Shown: one piece after another, positions 42,296 through 50,877 of the stretch | Layout: each line of letters opens with the position of its first letter | Numbering within the stretch: the stretch's first letter is position 1 | Assembly: GCF_017068395.1 (NCBI RefSeq) | Contig: NZ_CP070619.1 | Coordinates: forward strand, 496,001 to 560,000 | Reading direction: 5' to 3' | From: Rhodococcus pseudokoreensis | GTDB lineage: Bacteria > Actinomycetota > Actinomycetes > Mycobacteriales > Mycobacteriaceae | DNA length: 64,000 bases | The notes under the pieces: model-generated | Told to the model about the DNA's origin: nothing | Database searches by the model: none | Seen by the model: the letters and a program-made list of their open reading frames with translations, nothing else | Program-made: the position numbers and the translations under genes

Positions 42296-43267
42296 GTGAG
42301 CATGCGCGCTGACCGACTCGTCGCCACCCTCCTGCTGATGCAATCCCGGGGTCGGGTGACCGCCGCCGAAGTCGCCGAGGAACTCGAGGTGTCCGTCGCC
42401 ACGGCGCGCCGAGACCTGGAGGCGTTGTCCGCAGCGGGGATCCCGGTCTACCCGCAGTCCGGGCGCGGTGGCGGGTGGTCGCTCCTCGGCGGCGCTCGCA
42501 CCGACCTCAGCGGGCTGTCCGCCACCGAGGCGCAGGCACTGACCCTGCTGGTCGGACCGGCCGCCGCCGTCTCGGGAGAGGCCAAGGCGGCGCTGCGCAA
42601 ACTCGTGCGGGCGCTGCCACAGACCTTCCGGGCCGACGCCGAGGCCGCCGCCACTGCCACCATGATCGACCCCACCCGGTGGGGCGAGCATGACCGCCGC
42701 AGACCCGAGATGGTCGACCTGCTGCAGGCCGCCGTCATCCGGCGCCGGAAAGTCCGTCTGACCTACACCACCAGCGCCGGGCAGCGGTCCGACAGACTCG
42801 TCGACCCGTGGGGTCTCGTCGACAAGGACGACGTCTGGTACCTGCTCGCCGGCACCGAACGGGGTCAGCGAACCTTCCGGGTCGACCGGATCGTCGACGC
42901 CGAATCGACGGAGCAACCCGCCGAGCGCCCCGACGACTTCACGCTCGCCGCGGCGTGGGACGAAGTGGTCGGCGAGGTGGAGCAGCGGCGTTCCACGACG
43001 TGGGCGACGGTGCTCATCGACGCCAGGTTCGTGCCGATTCTTCGTGACCACTTCGGGCGGCACTGCCACCCCGACGGTGAGGGTGACGACGGTCGCGCCC
43101 GGGTGCGCCTCGCCGCACCGACCCCGTTGGACATCGCCCGAAACCTCGCCGGCTGGGGCTCGATGGTCGAAGTCCTCGAACCGCGGGCGGTCCGCGCCGA
43201 ACTCGCCCGAATCGGCACAGAACTCGCCCACCGGTACGCCGGCGAGGACGATCAGTCGGCCAGGTAA
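42296..43267 (+). CDS. WYL-domain transcriptional regulator
   Basis: 323 residues. N-terminal HTH_11 (SRGRVTAAEVAEELEVSVATARRDLEAL), central WYL ligand domain with RKVRLTYTTSAGQRSDRLVDPWGLV, DDVWYLLAG and RTFRVDRI, then a C-terminal WCX domain. Such proteins sense nucleic acid or nucleotide ligands in DNA-damage or defence settings, but single-enzyme repressors are also common. Start GTG 42296 or ATG 42302; GAGGGAA upstream fits both. Ends 16 bases inside the opposite thiamine-binding gene. Confidence 0.9.
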   Translation: MSMRADRLVATLLLMQSRGRVTAAEVAEELEVSVATARRDLEALSAAGIPVYPQSGRGGGWSLLGGARTDLSGLSATEAQALTLLVGPAAAVSGEAKAALRKLVRALPQTFRADAEAAATATMIDPTRWGEHDRRRPEMVDLLQAAVIRRRKVRLTYTTSAGQRSDRLVDPWGLVDKDDVWYLLAGTERGQRTFRVDRIVDAESTEQPAERPDDFTLAAAWDEVVGEVEQRRSTTWATVLIDARFVPILRDHFGRHCHPDGEGDDGRARVRLAAPTPLDIARNLAGWGSMVEVLEPRAVRAELARIGTELAHRYAGEDDQSAR

Positions 43268-43548
43268 CGCTCCACGGTCTCGACCTTCGCTCGCAGCTGA
43301 CCGCTGCGCGCCGGCCGGATATCCGCCTTCAGCACCAGGCTGACCCGCGGAAACTGTTCCAGCAGAACGTCTGTCGCGCGCTTCACGACTGCCATTACCT
43401 CGTCCCACTCACCCTCGACGGTGGTGAACATCGACGTGGTCTCGTTGGGCAGCCCGGATTCGCGGACCACCCGCACGGCCGCGGCGACGGCAGCACCGAC
43501 ACTGTCGGAGTCCCCGCCCATCGGGCTGACGCTGAATGCCACCAGCAT
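43252..43548 (-). CDS. MTH1187/YkoF-family thiamine-binding protein
   Basis: 98-residue ferredoxin-fold protein of the DUF77 family, many of which bind thiamine. Conserved: VAFSVSPMG at the N-terminus, ETTSMFTTVEGEWDEVMAVV and VLKADIRPARSGQLRAKV. ATG at 43548 with GGAGAG upstream. No thiamine transport genes adjoin it and no TPP riboswitch is visible upstream. Confidence 0.85.
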   Translation of the reverse strand: MLVAFSVSPMGGDSDSVGAAVAAAVRVVRESGLPNETTSMFTTVEGEWDEVMAVVKRATDVLLEQFPRVSLVLKADIRPARSGQLRAKVETVERYLAD

Positions 43549-43664
43549 GTGCTCTCCTTCTGTGGGAATCGATAGCCACCATCGAATCACCTCGTCCGGG
43601 TCTCCGCTGCACCCATCGGGTACTCCGCCTGCAGAGCTACGCGGACGTTCCACAGACATACGTC

Positions 43665-43696
43665 GGGCGGCGCCCCTGATCAAGGGGACGCCGCCC
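43665..43696. terminator. Strong GC hairpin upstream of the thiamine-binding gene
   Basis: gggcggcgcccct at 43665-43677 pairs with aggggacgccgccc at 43683-43696: 13 pairs, one bulged A and a five-base loop. There is no T run in either direction. It may end transcripts arriving from the right or form a leader structure for the gene at 43548. Confidence 0.5.
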
Positions 43697-43978
43697 GCGA
43701 GCACGAACATCTGGTTACCAAGCTGCATGGTTGCGCGGGGTCAAATGTGGCCTCGGCGTCGGGCATCCCCCCGCCTGACGCAAGCCCACCGCGCTGAGCC
43801 CAGTTAGTGGGCCGTGCTTTTGCGTGGGTGCCTACAACTCGTGCTGGGCGCCACGACCGAGAGGTGGAATCTTCTCTTCCGGTCCGACCTTGGTCTGTCG
43901 TGGATCCGTACCTCAGGTCTACCCCGCATACCCGGATAAGGCAACGGACGTGAGCCCCCGCGCGCAAGCCGATGCTTC
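43697..43978. other. Gene-free region with possible RNA structure
   Basis: With the 116 bases before it, this makes a 430-base stretch without a convincing gene. It contains acgcaagcccac (43778-43789), which can pair with gtgggc (43807-43812) and ttgcgt (43820-43825) around a seven-base bulge, while an overlapping gccca/tgggc stem (43798-43811) competes with it. Frames here have poor codon use. It could be an RNA element, a regulatory leader or the scar of a lost mobile element. Confidence 0.35.
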
Positions 43979-45169
43979 CTAGGCCGTTCGGGGCAGGGAC
44001 CCTGTGGGCGCGCCCGCGTGTGCCTGCCGCCGCAGCGCCTCGAGATTCTGCCGCATCTGCGGCCGCATGTCCCGGTGCTGCGGCTGGAGGCGTGCGTAGA
44101 GCGAGAGCAGCGGGCGGTACGGCAGTACGTCGATCCGATACGAATGCGTCACCCGGGTCCCGTCACCGTCCGCCCTGAAGGTGTATGACCAGGTGGTCGA
44201 GTCGTGGTACAGCGGGTTGCGCCGATCCGACACGGTGTGGAATTCGAATTTCCTGCCCGGATCGGACGCGGCCACTTCGCAGACCCGGGACCATCGCATG
44301 TGATGTGCGCGATTGCGTCCCCGGAATCGGGCGCCCACGGTCCCCGGCGACCGTCCCGGTAGCCAGCCGCAACTGCGGCACTCGGGGCTGCGTTCGTTGA
44401 TGCGGGTGACGTCGGCGACCACGTCGTACAGCTGCCGTGCCGGGACGTCGATCCACACCTCCACCGAGCCCTCGGTGCGGGGTGACTGGTGGATCCGGGG
44501 GCTCACGTCGAGGTCGGTGCCCCATCGAGCGGCACACGCCCGCCGATATGGTCGCTTGAACACATGGAGCAACATGAACCGGGTAGCGGGACCGACTTTG
44601 TGAACGGTGACGTCGTAGTCTTCCCAATCGACACCGTCGACAATCCAGTGAGCTTCGATCCCCAGCTCCCGCTTGGTCTTCGAGGCGATGAACACCTGCT
44701 CTTCGACGTCGTCCCACCGACGACGGGTCAGGGTTCGGGCGACGACCGGCATCATCTCGTCCTCCTCACGCTGCAGATGCGGCAGCAGAACCTGTTCGAG
44801 AGCGGCGAGAGCATGCGAAAGTCCGTCTCGGGCAGTCGGATGCACACGGTATTCGGTTGCCGCAGCGGTGACCCGCTCCATCTCGGGGCGGATCCGCGCA
44901 TGGTCGGCGTCCATCGCGTCGAGCAGTGCCCCGGCGTCCGGGTTCAGCTCACGGACCAGCGGCCACAGCCCACGGTCCTCACCGCTGTGGTGCAGGTGCA
45001 GGAAATGCATCATCCACACGAGATGATCTGCGAGAGCGACCCGTTGGGTCTGCGCGGGCGGCGGTGCTGTGCGCAATACCTGCGCAGAGCGAGCGATATC
45101 ACGGCGCAGTGCGTTGTGGACGATGCGCATGATGCGAGTGTCGACAGGTTGCAGAGTGTCGGTTGTCAT
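43979..45169 (-). CDS. Hemerythrin-like domain fused to SRPBCC domain
   Basis: 396 residues. Residues 1-165 form a hemerythrin HHE bundle with HFLHLHHSGEDRGLWPL, MDADHARI and LLPHLQREEDEMMPVV supplying the di-iron ligands. A linker with VDWEDYDVTVHKVGPATRF leads to an SRPBCC (polyketide cyclase-like) domain at about 235-385 starting SVEVWIDVPARQLYDVVADV. The fusion suggests an oxygen/NO- or redox-sensing module controlling a lipid- or ligand-binding module. It lies 29 bases after a TetR gene on the same strand, probably its regulator. Confidence 0.83.
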   Translation of the reverse strand: MTTDTLQPVDTRIMRIVHNALRRDIARSAQVLRTAPPPAQTQRVALADHLVWMMHFLHLHHSGEDRGLWPLVRELNPDAGALLDAMDADHARIRPEMERVTAAATEYRVHPTARDGLSHALAALEQVLLPHLQREEDEMMPVVARTLTRRRWDDVEEQVFIASKTKRELGIEAHWIVDGVDWEDYDVTVHKVGPATRFMLLHVFKRPYRRACAARWGTDLDVSPRIHQSPRTEGSVEVWIDVPARQLYDVVADVTRINERSPECRSCGWLPGRSPGTVGARFRGRNRAHHMRWSRVCEVAASDPGRKFEFHTVSDRRNPLYHDSTTWSYTFRADGDGTRVTHSYRIDVLPYRPLLSLYARLQPQHRDMRPQMRQNLEALRRQAHAGAPTGSLPRTA

Positions 45170-45198
45170 GACTTACTCCAGACAATGGCGCCGGTGTG

Positions 45199-45858
45199 TC
45201 ACACCGGGCGGTCGAGGATTTCTTCGATGCGGTCGATCAGCCATGACTCGTAGCGGAGGCGACTCCAACCGCATTCGTCCACAAGCAGGGCGTAGACCTG
45301 GTCGTGGGCCTGGACCCACAGTTCGTCGACCTGACCTGGATCGGCGTGACGACCCACGATCAGGTCTGCGACGTCGGCGACCGCGCGCCTGCGCTGCCCC
45401 TCCAGGTCGGCGGCCACCGCTGCGAGCGTGGTATCGGTCGTCGCACCCTGGCGGATTGCCACGGCCAGGCGGTGGGTGCGCTCGTTGATCGTGGCGATCA
45501 GGCGCGCACCCGACTCGATGCGGTCACCGGTCGTGCGCCCCGTTCCGATCGCCGTGTAGACGGGCCGGTCGGCCAACGGCACCTGAGCGTCATCGCCGAC
45601 GATGGCGACCTCCAGTGCCGCTTTCAACAAGTCGGCCTTGGATCCGAATGTCGCGTAGACGGTTTCGACGGAAACCTCCGCGGCCCGCGCGATATCCCGC
45701 ACTCCGGTGCCGGCCCAGCCGCGCTCGGCGAACAACCGGGTGGCGGCCTCGAGCACGACCGCCCGCGTCTGCGCTGCCTGCATGCGACGCAGTGGTGAGC
45801 GGTACCGGCGGGTCCCGGATCCGCCCGGCACCGCCGAGTCGGGCTCGACCGTCGCCAT
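45199..45858 (-). CDS. TetR-family regulator
   Basis: 219 residues. HTH at about 28-72 with RAVVLEAATRLFAERGWAG and RDIARAAEVSVETVYATFGS. The ATG at 45858 has no ribosome binding site, but a promoter just upstream would start transcription at or next to the A of ATG, so the message may be leaderless. It heads a two-gene unit with the hemerythrin-SRPBCC protein. Confidence 0.88.
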   Translation of the reverse strand: MATVEPDSAVPGGSGTRRYRSPLRRMQAAQTRAVVLEAATRLFAERGWAGTGVRDIARAAEVSVETVYATFGSKADLLKAALEVAIVGDDAQVPLADRPVYTAIGTGRTTGDRIESGARLIATINERTHRLAVAIRQGATTDTTLAAVAADLEGQRRRAVADVADLIVGRHADPGQVDELWVQAHDQVYALLVDECGWSRLRYESWLIDRIEEILDRPV

Positions 45859-45863
45859 ACCTA

Positions 45864-45892
45864 ATCCTAGAACGCACAAGTTTTCAATACAA
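45864..45892 (-). promoter_or_regulatory. Sigma-70-type promoter of the TetR gene
   Basis: ttgtat (45887-45892), a 17-base spacer and taggat (45864-45869) on the minus strand. The -10 ends five bases before the start codon, so the predicted transcript is leaderless. Confidence 0.5.
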
Positions 45893-46439
45893 CCGTGTTC
45901 AGGTGATTTCAGCGGGCGTGCTGACTCCCGCCGACTTCCAATACAGCTCCTTCGTCGACGGATCCGGAGAGTCGCACCTGACACCGAACAATCTCATGGC
46001 CGGCCAGTCCTCGATCGAATTACCTACTTTTCAACGGTTTCACTGCTACCGACCCGGCGGAACGATTCGACGCGGATGCCTGCAGCCTTCCGTCGAGGAT
46101 CGCGTCAGAGCGGAGAGCATGGAAAGTTCTACGCTCACAGCGGTATCAGCCGTTTCGCCGACAGGGTAGGCACGGTCGGTCAGCAGTGAGAAGGCATCGA
46201 CGGTGACGCATCCCCGCCCGGCCGACCGGTTGACTTGCCCGACTTGTCCTATCCGGGACTTTCGGCCTCGCGCGGTTGTCCACGCGTCCTGTACAACTGA
46301 ATGAGGGATGCCAGATTGTGACATGAACCACACCTGACCGTTATCTTACGACTCGATTACCTAGAGCTGAACACTAGGTTCCCGGGACCCCCGCGGTGGC
46401 AGTGCGGGTGTGCGAGCGGGGCCGGAAGGGACACCTCAC
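45893..46439. other. Gene-free divergent region before the WS/DGAT gene
   Basis: About 550 bases without a credible gene. It holds acctag-agctgaaca-ctaggt at 46359-46379, a perfect inverted repeat with six-base arms, 61 bases before the WS/DGAT start, and ttatct at 46341-46346 as a possible -10. The size suggests that more regulatory sites or a decayed gene lie here. Confidence 0.4.
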
Positions 46440-47861
46440 ATGCTGCTGCCGATGTCGCCGACCGATTCGCTGTTCCTCCTCGGCGAGTCGCGGGAACATC
46501 CGATGCACGTCGGCGGGCTGGCAGTATTCACGCCACCGGACGGCGCCGACGCGGCCGACATGGGGGCGATGTTCGAGACGGCTGCAACCTCCGACGAGGT
46601 GGCACCGCTCTTCCGCAAGCAGGCCCGACGATCGGTGACCACCCTGGGACAGTGGGGTTGGGACACCGCGACCGACGTCGACGTCGACTACCACGTGCAC
46701 CGCAACGCCCTCCCTCAACCGGGTGGCATGCCCGAACTGATGACACTGGTGGCCCGGCTGCACGGCACCGCGCTCGACCGCACCCGCCCACTGTGGGAGA
46801 TACACCTGATCGAAGGCCTCGCCGACGGCCGCTACGCCGTGTACACCAAGATCCACCACGCCCTCGCCGACGGCGCATCGGCGATGAACCTGTTGCGCCG
46901 CAGCATGAGCGAGGACCCCACCCGCACGGGCATGCCCGCCCCCTGGCAACCCGCCGCACCCGCGACGGCGACCGACACCGCCCTGCCAGAACATGCGTCA
47001 ACGATGCCGCCGAATCCGCGTGGCCTACCGGGTCAGGTCCTGCGCGGAATCCGCGCCGCGTCGAGCGAGGTCGTCGGCCTGGCACCGGCTCTCGCCGGCA
47101 CCGTCGAACGCGCCCTACGCGCCGAGGGCGGCCCGTTATCCATGCAGGCACCGCACACGATGTTCAACGTCGAGATCGGGGGCGCCCGCCAATTCGCCGC
47201 CCGCACCTGGCCACTCGAACGGATACGGCTGCTCGCCAAGCACGCCGACGCCACCGTCAACGACATCATCCTGGCGATGTCCGCAGGAGCACTGCGCGGC
47301 TACCTGCACGACCTCGGTGCGCTGCCGGCCGATCCGCTGATCGCGATGGTCCCGGTGTCCCTGCGCCCCAACACCTCCGGCATCGATGTGGAATCCGCGA
47401 ACGGGAACCGGATCGGGGTCCTGATGTGCAACCTCGCCACCCACCTACCCGACCCCGCCCACCGCCTCGACACCGTGCGCACCTGCATGCGCGAAGGCAA
47501 ACACGCCCTCCGCACGATGAGCCCCGCCCAAGTGCTGGCGATGAGCGCCGTCGGCGCCGCCCCACTCGGTATCGAAATGATCCTCGGCCGGCGAGGACCA
47601 CAGCGGCCGCCGTTCAACCTGGTGATCTCCAACGTCGCCGGACCCGGCACCCCGCTGTACTGGAACGGCGCCCGCCTCGACTCCCTCTACCCCCTGTCGA
47701 TCCCGGTCACCGGACAAGCCCTGAACATCACGTGCACCAGCAGCGACGACCAGCTCGTGTTCGGGTTGACCGGCTGCCGACGCACCATCCCGAACCTGCA
47801 CCACATGCTCGACCACCTCGACACCGAACTCGGCACCCTCGAACACGTCGTCGGTCTGTAA
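46440..47861 (+). CDS. Wax ester synthase/diacylglycerol acyltransferase (WS/DGAT)
   Basis: Makes triacylglycerol or wax esters from acyl-CoA; oleaginous rhodococci carry a dozen or more copies. The catalytic HHALADG (HHxxxDG) is near residue 140, RPLWEIHLIEGLADGRYAV precedes it, and the C-terminal domain has NLVISNVAGPGTPLY. 473 residues. ATG at 46440 chosen with GGAAGGGA upstream and the conserved start MSPTDSLFLLGES. A tiny gene follows 47 bases later. Confidence 0.92.
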   Translation: MLLPMSPTDSLFLLGESREHPMHVGGLAVFTPPDGADAADMGAMFETAATSDEVAPLFRKQARRSVTTLGQWGWDTATDVDVDYHVHRNALPQPGGMPELMTLVARLHGTALDRTRPLWEIHLIEGLADGRYAVYTKIHHALADGASAMNLLRRSMSEDPTRTGMPAPWQPAAPATATDTALPEHASTMPPNPRGLPGQVLRGIRAASSEVVGLAPALAGTVERALRAEGGPLSMQAPHTMFNVEIGGARQFAARTWPLERIRLLAKHADATVNDIILAMSAGALRGYLHDLGALPADPLIAMVPVSLRPNTSGIDVESANGNRIGVLMCNLATHLPDPAHRLDTVRTCMREGKHALRTMSPAQVLAMSAVGAAPLGIEMILGRRGPQRPPFNLVISNVAGPGTPLYWNGARLDSLYPLSIPVTGQALNITCTSSDDQLVFGLTGCRRTIPNLHHMLDHLDTELGTLEHVVGL

Positions 47862-47908
47862 CACCACCGACGCCACAACACCGGCGTCCGCCCAGTAGAA
47901 GGAATTCC

Positions 47909-48031
47909 ATGAAAATCCACAAGTCACTGCTCATACTGCTACTCGGCGGCACCGCCGCCCTCCGCACGATCCTCCGCCGCCCCACCCCGCGCCGCCGCGG
48001 ACACGGCGTCCCCTTCCACGCCAACGGCTGA
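47909..48031 (+). CDS. Very small protein with N-terminal membrane helix (40 residues)
   Basis: MKIHKSLLILLLGGTAALR begins a short peptide with one hydrophobic helix and a basic tail RRPTPRRRGHGVPF. AAGGAA sits five bases before the ATG, a good ribosome site. Being directly behind a WS/DGAT gene on the same strand, it may be a lipid-body or membrane peptide, or a signal-anchor remnant. No family recognised. Confidence 0.5.
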   Translation: MKIHKSLLILLLGGTAALRTILRRPTPRRRGHGVPFHANG

Positions 48032-48102
48032 CACCATCGATGACGCCACGCAGGTGGGTGGTCGCATGAGTCGATCCAGATCTCAGTGCACACTCGGCCC
48101 GG

Positions 48103-49008
48103 TCAGCGCAGCAAGTCTGAAGCCAACAGCCCCGTCCGAAGTGCTTCATACTCGCCGTCGTCGAGAGCAAGTAGAGGGGACCTCACGGTTCTGTTCTGCA
48201 GGACAGCGAGCAACTGCAGCGCCCCTTTGACCGTCGTCGCACCGTAATTGGGGACACCCATTACCGCACGCAGAGCCGGCTGCAGGCGGGCATTGATCTC
48301 CCGCGCGGTTTCGACGTCCCCCGAGAAGAAGGCCTCGATCATGGCGCGGATCTCGTCGCCCGCCACGTGGCCGAGAACAGAGACGACCCCGCATGCCCCG
48401 TACGCGAGGAAACCCAGGGTGAGGCTGTCGTCTCCCGAGTAGACCGCGTAGCCCAATTCGCGCAGCATGATCGCTTGTGTGGGGTCGCCGGCCGCATCCT
48501 TCACCGCGACCACGGACGGCCAGTCCGCCATCGCCTCGAATGTCGAGGGCGCCAGCTTGGTGCCGGCCCGGCTGGGAATGTCGTAGAGCATGACGGGGGC
48601 ATCGACGGCATCCACTACGTAGCGAAAGTGTTGCAGTATCCCGCCTTGACTCGGCCTGTTGTAGTACGGCGTTACCAGCAGGAGCCCGTCGGCACCCTGC
48701 ATGACGGCCTGGCGCGCCAATTCCAGCGTATGGCGGGTGTCGTTTGTGCCCACCCCGGCAATGATCTTGGCGCGGTTGCCTACCGCGTCCTTGACCACTC
48801 GCAGTATCCGACCATCCTCGGCGGTGGTGGTCGTGGCAGCCTCACCGGTTGTCCCGGACACGACCAGTCCGTCGTGTCCGTGGTCGACCAAGTGCAGAGC
48901 GATTCGAGCAGTCGCCTCCTCGTCGATCTCGCCGTCCACGGTGAACGCCGTAGCCATAGCAGTAAGCACGCGCCCGAACGGAGCGACAGGCGCTGACGGA
49001 AGTGTCAT
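48103..49008 (-). CDS. DapA-family aldolase (second dihydrodipicolinate synthase-like)
   Basis: 301-residue paralogue of DapA. It keeps the pyruvate-binding Lys (VVAVKDAAGD), the Tyr of LYDIPSRAGT, and TTGEAATTTTAEDG and TPYYNRPSQGG loops. It has no lysine genes around it, so it could be a second DHDPS or a related lyase such as a keto-acid aldolase. Differences from the dapA at 28.4 kb are spread through the protein, so it is not a recent duplicate. Confidence 0.87.
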   Translation of the reverse strand: MTLPSAPVAPFGRVLTAMATAFTVDGEIDEEATARIALHLVDHGHDGLVVSGTTGEAATTTTAEDGRILRVVKDAVGNRAKIIAGVGTNDTRHTLELARQAVMQGADGLLLVTPYYNRPSQGGILQHFRYVVDAVDAPVMLYDIPSRAGTKLAPSTFEAMADWPSVVAVKDAAGDPTQAIMLRELGYAVYSGDDSLTLGFLAYGACGVVSVLGHVAGDEIRAMIEAFFSGDVETAREINARLQPALRAVMGVPNYGATTVKGALQLLAVLQNRTVRSPLLALDDGEYEALRTGLLASDLLR

Positions 49009-49118
49009 TGCCCCAGTGTATGCGCCATCAAACGGCGACAGCGTCGACCGAACCGGCTATTCACTGACTGCAACCCATCAGGGTCGCGCGGCGGACGACG
49101 GCCGCCCCGGTCGTAGCC

Positions 49119-49376
49119 GTGACGACCGGTGAGCTGCTCGCGGCCGCCGTCGCGAATCACCACCCTCTCGGACCGGCGGACGAGTTCTCGATCATGCGGT
49201 GCGGCAGCATGATCGGGGCACCAGGCTGTTCTGGAGTGGTTCTGGCACAGGATGTCAGGCCTGGAGACGTGGTGGCATCGGTCAGTCGCGACGGCAACGA
49301 TCTGGTGGGCTCGGCCGCTGCCGTCTCCGTCGCCCACGGCCGCATGCACGAGCTCACAACCGAACAGTCCCGGTGA
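49119..49376 (+). CDS. Hypothetical protein (85 residues)
   Basis: A GTG-initiated frame of 85 codons with VLAQDVRPGDVVASVSRDG and no recognised domain. Codon third positions are moderately GC rich, lower than neighbouring genes, and the ribosome site is weak. It ends 64 bases before the aldehyde dehydrogenase ATG. It could be real or chance; otherwise the 432-base gap 49009-49440 shows nothing but the dehydrogenase ribosome site GAGGAG. Confidence 0.3.
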   Translation: MTTGELLAAAVANHHPLGPADEFSIMRCGSMIGAPGCSGVVLAQDVRPGDVVASVSRDGNDLVGSAAAVSVAHGRMHELTTEQSR

Positions 49377-49440
49377 CTACCCACGGCAGCACCTCATCGC
49401 GCGTAATACTGGGGTACCCGACCTTCCGAGGAGACGCGAC

Positions 49441-50784
49441 ATGAGCCTGTACGCAGTAGTGGACCCGGCCACCGGGAAGACGGTGCGCGAATACCCGACC
49501 GCCACCGATGAGGAGATGCAGGCGGCGTTGTCCGCGGCGGACAAGGCACACCGTGAGTGGTCGCGGCGCTCGACGATTTCCGAGCGCGCTGGACTGCTCA
49601 CGCGAGTCGCCGAGTTACACACCGAACGCCGCGACGAACTGGCCAAGATCATCCAGCGGGAGATGGGCAAGCCACTCGATCAGTCGCTGGGGGAAGTGGA
49701 CTTCAGCGCCGCGATCTACCAGTACTACGCCGACAACGCCGAGAAGTTCCTCGCCGACGAGCCCATCGACCTGGTCGAGGGCACCGGTTCCGCGCTGATC
49801 CGGCGGCGCTCGATCGGTGTGCTGATCGGCATCATGCCGTGGAACTACCCCTACTACCAGGTGGCCCGGTTCGCGGGTCCGAATCTGGCGCTGGGCAACA
49901 CGATCGTGCTCAAACACGCACCGCAGTGTCCCGAATCGGCGGCGGCGCTGCACCAGATCTTCAGCGACGCCGGATATCCGGAGGGCGCCTACGTCAACGT
50001 CTACGCGACCAACGAGCAGATCGCCGACGCGATCGCCGACCCGCGGGTCCAGGGCGTGTCGCTGACCGGGTCCGAGCGTGCGGGTGCGGCGGTCGCCGAG
50101 ATCGCCGGACGCAATCTCAAGAAGGTGGTGCTGGAACTCGGCGGTTCCGATCCGTTCATCGTGCTCAGTTCCGATGACCTCGACGCCACTGTCAAGGCGG
50201 CAGTGGAAGGCCGTTTCGAAAACACCGGGCAGGCCTGCAACGCAGCGAAGCGATTCATCATCGCCGAGGACCTGTACGACGATTTCGTCGGCAAATTCAC
50301 CGCGGAAGTGCTCGCCTCTGCTGACGGCCTCGCGCCGCTGTCGTCGGTCGCCGCCGCCGACCGACTGGCCGAGCAGGTGAAGCAGGCGATCGCCGAGGGC
50401 GCCACCCTCGAGTCCGAGGGTGAACGGCAGGGAGCCTTCTTCCCACCCGCCGTGCTGACGAATGTGTCGCCCGATTCGCGCACGTACCGGGAGGAACTGT
50501 TCGGGCCGGTAGCGACCGTCTACAAGGCAGGCTCCGAGGCCGAGGCCGTCGAACTGGCCAACGACACCCCGTTCGGTCTCGGCTCGTATGTCTTCACCAC
50601 CGACCCCGCTCAGGCCGACCGCGTCGCCGACTCGCTGGACGCGGGCATGGTGTTCGTCAATGCCGTTGGCGCCGAAGGAGTCGAGCTGCCGTTCGGCGGC
50701 GTCAAACGCTCAGGCTTCGGTCGCGAACTCGGCAAATACGGGATCGACGAATTCGTGAACAAGAAACTCATCCGCATCAGCTGA
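49441..50784 (+). CDS. NAD(P)-dependent aldehyde dehydrogenase (succinate-semialdehyde type)
   Basis: 447 residues. Oxyanion Asn in IMPWNYPYYQ, NAD-binding LTGSERAGAAVAE, ELGGSDPFIVL with the general base Glu, and catalytic Cys in NTGQACNAAKRF. Closest by motif to GabD1/SSADH enzymes, which start at residue VDPATGKT like this one. Substrate not certain. ATG at 49441 with GAGGAG nine bases upstream. Convergent with the hydrolase gene. Confidence 0.92.
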   Translation: MSLYAVVDPATGKTVREYPTATDEEMQAALSAADKAHREWSRRSTISERAGLLTRVAELHTERRDELAKIIQREMGKPLDQSLGEVDFSAAIYQYYADNAEKFLADEPIDLVEGTGSALIRRRSIGVLIGIMPWNYPYYQVARFAGPNLALGNTIVLKHAPQCPESAAALHQIFSDAGYPEGAYVNVYATNEQIADAIADPRVQGVSLTGSERAGAAVAEIAGRNLKKVVLELGGSDPFIVLSSDDLDATVKAAVEGRFENTGQACNAAKRFIIAEDLYDDFVGKFTAEVLASADGLAPLSSVAAADRLAEQVKQAIAEGATLESEGERQGAFFPPAVLTNVSPDSRTYREELFGPVATVYKAGSEAEAVELANDTPFGLGSYVFTTDPAQADRVADSLDAGMVFVNAVGAEGVELPFGGVKRSGFGRELGKYGIDEFVNKKLIRIS

Positions 50785-50877
50785 TATCGCTGCGCGCCGT
50801 GCCCGGCGGTGGGACGGGAGAGCAGACCGGAGGAATCGCAGGACGAGCTTCCAACGGCCGGCTACATTCGAGCGGCT

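Noticed and set aside
43549..43760. TPP riboswitch in front of the thiamine-binding gene
   Set aside because: The CTGAGA and ACCTGATC blocks of that aptamer are not present on the minus strand.
43680..43967. Minus-strand frame of 95 codons in the gene-free region
   Set aside because: Cys/Arg/Ser-rich composition, no ribosome site, and it runs through strong hairpins.
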